A stretch of DNA of 64,000 nucleotides from Streptomyces fildesensis (GTDB lineage: Bacteria; Actinomycetota; Actinomycetes; Streptomycetales; Streptomycetaceae). The position numbers were made by a program, and so were the translations under genes. Below the pieces are notes generated by a model, which worked only from the letters and a program-made list of their open reading frames with translations, was not told the DNA's origin and searched no databases. Below, one piece after another: positions 61,173 to 64,000 of the stretch (the stretch's first letter is position 1; every line of letters begins with the position of its first letter). The stretch spans positions 1 through 64,000 of the forward strand of contig NZ_JAAIKO010000045.1 of NCBI RefSeq assembly GCF_016107395.1. Direction: 5' to 3'.

Positions 61173-61618
61173 CCTCAACGTCCCCCAGAATGACGGAAAT
61201 GATGGCGCCCGAAGCCCTGTGGCTGCTCAGAGGCACCACCGGTGGCCGCCTGGTGTTCGTCCAACGCGGGCTGACCCAGGTGCGGCCCGCAGTCCATGTC
61301 CTGGAGCACGGGCGTCTCATCGTCCGCGTCCCGGCGCCCGAAGGTGCCCTCGCGGGACCGACCGTTGTGACGTACAACGCCGAGGAGATCGATGCGGCAC
61401 GGCGCAGCGGGTGGTCGATCAGCGTCACCGGACCGGTCGGACTGATCGTTGACGTCGACGAGGCCGCACACTACCGCCGTACGCTCCCCGGCTGGGTCTT
61501 CGGCCCGCATGACACGCTCGCCCACATCAGCCCACAAACCGTTCGCGGCTATCGGCTTGCCGCTGCTACGGCCGCCGCTGCGGAGATTGCCGGTTCCGGA
61601 AGGTCGAACGGTTCGTGA
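61169..61618 (+). CDS. PNPOx-like flavin-binding protein in the ArsR-SulP operon
   Basis: The 149-residue product reads APEALWLLRGTTGGRLVFVQ, LTQVRPAVHVLEHGRLIVRV, TVVTYNAEEIDAARRSGWSI and HISPQTVRGYRLAAATAA, a compact split barrel. Its ATG overlaps the SulP stop (ATGA), so it is made in step with the transporter. Cofactor and substrate are unknown. Its convergent neighbour ends 20 bases away. Confidence 0.82.
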   Translation: MTSTSPRMTEMMAPEALWLLRGTTGGRLVFVQRGLTQVRPAVHVLEHGRLIVRVPAPEGALAGPTVVTYNAEEIDAARRSGWSISVTGPVGLIVDVDEAAHYRRTLPGWVFGPHDTLAHISPQTVRGYRLAAATAAAAEIAGSGRSNGS

Positions 61619-61637
61619 CCCGGATCGCTGACTTGCA

Positions 61638-62258
61638 TCACCGGCACGTGATGACCCTTCCCATGGCGCCCGGTGCGAGAGCTGCGGCGATCGTGGCGAG
61701 GGCCCCGGGGGTGGCTGTCGCCACCGGCAGGGGGTGAATGTCCAGGCCGGTGGCACGGCGCAAATGGACCGCGGCGGACTCCAGAGCGGGCAGCACACAG
61801 GTGACCGGCAGCGGACCCAGGCCGGCGACTGCGGAGGCGTTGGACAACAGCGCGATGCGCCGACCCCGGCCGGTGTACCGGTCCACGTCACCGCGTTGAA
61901 GGAGCAGGTGCTCGATGACCCGCCGGTCCGCCGTACTGTCCAGCAGGGCACGATCGCGCTCAGAAGCGGCCGGCACGCACAGTCGCTGCGTGGTCTTGCC
62001 GGTGGCGGCCGCGTCGAACACGGGGTCCGCCAGGTGGATCAGGTCGTCGCCGAGCCGGTCACGCAGCAGGTGCAGGGTCTGCGGACCATCGGTGTCGACC
62101 AACACGCGCTGCGCACCGGTGTCCGGATGGATGTCCTCAGCGACCAGTGCCGCCCCTGCGGTCACGGCGAGGATCGCCGCCACCGTGGAGAACGCCGGAC
62201 AGCGGAACGTCACCTCAAGGCTGTACTCGGGTCGCGTTCGGGCAGGGGGCTGGGTCAT
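61638..62258 (-). CDS. Malic enzyme-like N-terminal domain protein
   Basis: The 206-residue product starts with an ACT-like region (YSLEVTFRCPAFSTVAAILA; LVDTDGPQTLHLLRDRL). Then follows RGRRIALLSNASAVAGLGPL, LPALESAAVHLRRATGLDIH and ATIAAALAPGAMGRVI. The second part lines up with the malic enzyme N-terminal domain (VAVVTDGSAVLGLGNIGPxA ... VMEGKAxLFKxFAGID ... AIAPxFGGINLEDI). The catalytic Tyr and Lys segment is altered, the metal-binding E-D is gone, and the NAD-binding domain is missing, so a binding or regulatory role is more likely than catalysis. It is 55 bases downstream of a PNPOx gene, likely co-transcribed. Confidence 0.55.
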   Translation of the reverse strand: MTQPPARTRPEYSLEVTFRCPAFSTVAAILAVTAGAALVAEDIHPDTGAQRVLVDTDGPQTLHLLRDRLGDDLIHLADPVFDAAATGKTTQRLCVPAASERDRALLDSTADRRVIEHLLLQRGDVDRYTGRGRRIALLSNASAVAGLGPLPVTCVLPALESAAVHLRRATGLDIHPLPVATATPGALATIAAALAPGAMGRVITCR

Positions 62259-62313
62259 CGGGCATTCCGGCTGCTGGACTCTGCTGACCGGTGCAGCGCC
62301 CGGAGTGCGCCCG

Positions 62314-62724
62314 TCACCAGGCGTCGCGGGTGAGTCGGTAGCCAGTGATGCTCCGGGGGTGGATAAGCAGGAAGTGCTCGGCGTGCACCGTTGCCGTTGC
62401 ACCCAGTCGCGCCCGGTAGTGCCTCAGGCGGGTGCCGGTGATCTGGTCGGCGAGACCGGTGACGATGACGGTCCATCCGGTGTGGTCCCGCATGTTGATC
62501 TGGTCGACCTGATACGTGAGCTGCCGGGGGAAGGCGAACCGGGATGCGGGGGCGGGCCGTTGCGCGCGCAGGATGAGCTGTCCGTCGTCGAGCAGGTGAT
62601 GCTGGACAGGGATGGCCGCCAGGGCAGGATCGCAGCGTGTCAGCCGGCCGGCCCTGTCGGACGCCAGCAGGGACCGGGCCATGTCCGCAGAGACGGGCAG
62701 CAGGTTGGGCAGAGCTTGCGTCAT
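62314..62724 (-). CDS. PNPOx-like flavin-binding protein
   Basis: The 136-residue product reads MARSLLASDRAGRLTRCDPA, AIPVQHHLLDDGQLILRAQR, VDQINMRDHTGWTVIVTGLA and FLLIHPRSITGYRLTRDAW. This is the same small split-barrel family as the genes at 49501, 55708 and 61169. GGAG at 8 bases supports ATG 62724. It is the first gene of a pair with the malic enzyme-like protein. Confidence 0.82.
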   Translation of the reverse strand: MTQALPNLLPVSADMARSLLASDRAGRLTRCDPALAAIPVQHHLLDDGQLILRAQRPAPASRFAFPRQLTYQVDQINMRDHTGWTVIVTGLADQITGTRLRHYRARLGATATVHAEHFLLIHPRSITGYRLTRDAW

Positions 62725-62965
62725 CGGTGGGCTCCAATGTGGGAAGCGCTCTGTGGGCATGGGGCGGCCGAGGCCGCAAAGGCGCGCGGGCGAGTTCCTA
62801 CGGCCGGGCCGCCTGCGGTGGAACAGGTCGGGCCGAGTACCCGCGCCTGCTGTCGCGTACGAGCCCACGCCATGGCTCGGCGCCAGATCCCCCTCGCCCT
62901 GGGCCCCGGCACGGGGATCCGCGGTGTGCGGCAGGAGGAGCCCGAACTGCGGCACGACGTCAAGA

Positions 62966-63163
62966 TCACCTCTGCTTCGCTGCGGCAGGCTGTACCGGGA
63001 CCGGCAGTTCGACATCGTGCGCCCGTCCCAACCGCTGCAGTTCCTCCATGTCGACCGAGTACACGGCGACCATCCAGGCGTCTCCCGCCTCGGCGGCATC
63101 AGCCAGCCCCTGACACAGCGTGGCCGCCTGCCGCTGCAGAGCGGCCCTGAATCCCTCGCCCAT
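62966..63163 (-). CDS. Small hypothetical protein
   Basis: The 65-residue product reads MGEGFRAALQRQAATLCQGL, ADAAEAGDAWMVAVYSVDME and ELQRLGRAHDVELPVPVQPA. It looks like two helices flanking a short strand and has no signal or membrane segment. GGGGAG at 6 bases precedes ATG 63163. No family is recognised. The space 62725-62965 between it and the PNPOx gene holds nothing I can support. Confidence 0.5.
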   Translation of the reverse strand: MGEGFRAALQRQAATLCQGLADAAEAGDAWMVAVYSVDMEELQRLGRAHDVELPVPVQPAAAKQR

Positions 63164-63300
63164 CAGCAACTCCCCTTGTTTTCCTCCTGTCCCCGCCAGC
63201 GGGGGAAGGGCGGACCGGCAACAGCCGTCGGCGCACCTGTGCAGTCGGCGAGGTGGCCGCTCCGGATGTCAGGGCCTCGGAGCGGCCACTAGCTGCAAAC

Positions 63301-63316
63301 CTTAGCACTTGCTAAG
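63301..63316. promoter_or_regulatory. Operator-like palindrome overlapping a putative -10 box
   Basis: CTTAGCACTTGCTAAG has perfect 7-base arms with a 2-base centre. TAAGAT at 63313-63318 could serve as a -10 element 9 bases before the ATG at 63327. A repressor here would block the promoter, and the transcript could start at or next to the ATG (leaderless). Confidence 0.5.
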
Positions 63317-63326
63317 ATTGGCAACT

Positions 63327-63704
63327 ATGAACAATGGAATCAAGAGGCGGATGCGGATCACACCCCTCCGTGGCGACGAAGCTCCGGTCCTGTTCTGCCC
63401 CGCCTGCACCCTGCGCTGCAGGCCCGCCGCCCTCGACGGGAGCAGCCGCTGTCCGCGGTGTGGGAACGACCGCATGCTGCACCCGTTCTCCGCCACCGCA
63501 CCCCGTGCTGGCCGGAGCGCTCAAGCGATGCCGCCCCATAAGAGCGGCGATGGCGACGGCGGTGAACATCGCCCCTGGCCAGGATGGCTCCCGTCCGCAT
63601 GGGCGCGGCGCTTTCGCGACGGGCACCTGGCAGCAGGGCGACCAGTGGCCACCGCCGACCCTGCGGGTGCGATCCCCAGCGGTGAGGGACGGGGGCGGAA
63701 GTAG
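63327..63704 (+). CDS. Small zinc-ribbon-like protein
   Basis: The 125-residue product has a likely zinc ribbon near the start: FCPACTLRC then SRCPRCGNDRML, i.e. C-x2-C ... C-x2-C. The remaining 80 residues are low-complexity and basic or acidic in patches. There is no ribosome site before ATG 63327; the operator-like palindrome and -10-like box just upstream suggest a leaderless transcript. An in-frame start at 63309 is inside the palindrome. The zinc ribbon is convincing, the function unknown. Confidence 0.55.
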   Translation: MNNGIKRRMRITPLRGDEAPVLFCPACTLRCRPAALDGSSRCPRCGNDRMLHPFSATAPRAGRSAQAMPPHKSGDGDGGEHRPWPGWLPSAWARRFRDGHLAAGRPVATADPAGAIPSGEGRGRK

Positions 63705-63706
63705 CC

Positions 63707-64000
63707 ATGGAGTGGAATTTCGAAGACTGCAACGGCACCGGCGTGCTGCATCTGCACGGCCATCTGGGCCGGCGGGTAACCTCCCGGTTCACCGGAGCGG
63801 TCGGCTGGGCCCGGGCGCGAACCACGGGAACGCTGGTGCTGGACATGTCCGGGCTGATGGGCTGGAGCCCGGACGGAGAGGCCGCGATCCTCGCCGCCTC
63901 GCCCGCCGGCTTGGCGCTGTGCGGGCTCCGAGGTCGCTCCACCCCGCTGCTGACCGAGAATTCCCTGGTCGGCGTCCGAGTCTTTCCCGACCTGGATGCC
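63707..64000 (+). CDS. STAS-like domain protein, partial at window end
   Basis: The 98 residues visible start MEWNFEDCNGTGVLHLHGHL and continue TSRFTGAVGWARARTTGTLV then LDMSGLMGWSPDGEAAILAA. The layout (beta strand, LVLDMSGLxxWSxDG, helix) is that of a STAS domain, with Ser in WSPDG near the phosphorylation-site position. GGAAG lies before ATG 63707, two bases after the stop of the zinc-ribbon gene, so they form an operon. The gene continues beyond the window. Confidence 0.65.
   Translation, partial: MEWNFEDCNGTGVLHLHGHLGRRVTSRFTGAVGWARARTTGTLVLDMSGLMGWSPDGEAAILAASPAGLALCGLRGRSTPLLTENSLVGVRVFPDLDA

Overview
The window is very GC-rich actinobacterial DNA. Gene content, protein sequence style, GTG/TTG starts and strong GGAGG-type ribosome sites fit a Streptomyces chromosome. 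Tandem integrases, decayed mobile elements and many frameshifted genes suggest an accessory region. No rRNA, complete tRNA or CRISPR array is present. Many genes have a single frameshift, so true decay and sequence error are both possible and are flagged gene by gene.

Bases 1-16,000 hold transport and regulatory genes mixed with gene wreckage: a CBS protein, a broken APC permease, a secreted DUF4142 protein, conserved hypotheticals, then fragments of STAS, SDR, Tn3 transposase, metallo-beta-lactamase-fold and ClC channel genes. An intact MarR regulator, a two-RCK NAD-binding channel-like protein, an APC permease and a SulP transporter divergent from a MerR regulator (with an obvious operator) follow. 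A frameshifted XdhC closes the region.

Bases 16,300-34,050 are a mobile island. Two related tyrosine recombinases each end inside an identical 78-bp repeat containing the 3' 45 bases of tRNA-Pro(GGG). The 10.9 kb between the repeats carries an IS with 24-bp inverted repeats, a WYL-regulator stub, a secreted RHS polymorphic toxin of about 2,090 residues and an adjacent low-GC immunity candidate. The toxin tip has a His-Gly/Cys arrangement resembling caspase-like (clan CD) peptidases, and a beta-propeller-like repeat block sits inside its YD shell. To the right lie small immunity-like genes (one DUF7660 gene present twice), a tRNA-Arg(CCG) relic and the orphan 5' end of a second RHS gene.

Bases 34,050-64,000 look like a dormancy/redox-stress gene set resembling the mycobacterial DosR (DevR) regulon: universal stress proteins, PNPOx-like flavin proteins, Hsp20, a cation P-type ATPase, a ChrA transporter, CBS-BON, SulP transporters, GAF-ANTAR regulators, STAS proteins, an internally deleted oleate hydratase, and a DevS-like GAF-GAF histidine kinase beside a DevR-like LuxR response regulator. 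A recurring near-palindrome, GGG-N8-CCC (typically GGGCCNNNNGGCCC), lies upstream of several of these genes. It has the same GGG/CCC spacing as the mycobacterial DosR box, so the local kinase-regulator pair probably controls the cluster. An ArsR-SulP-PNPOx operon with its own operator and further PNPOx, zinc-ribbon and STAS genes complete the window; the last STAS gene runs off the end.
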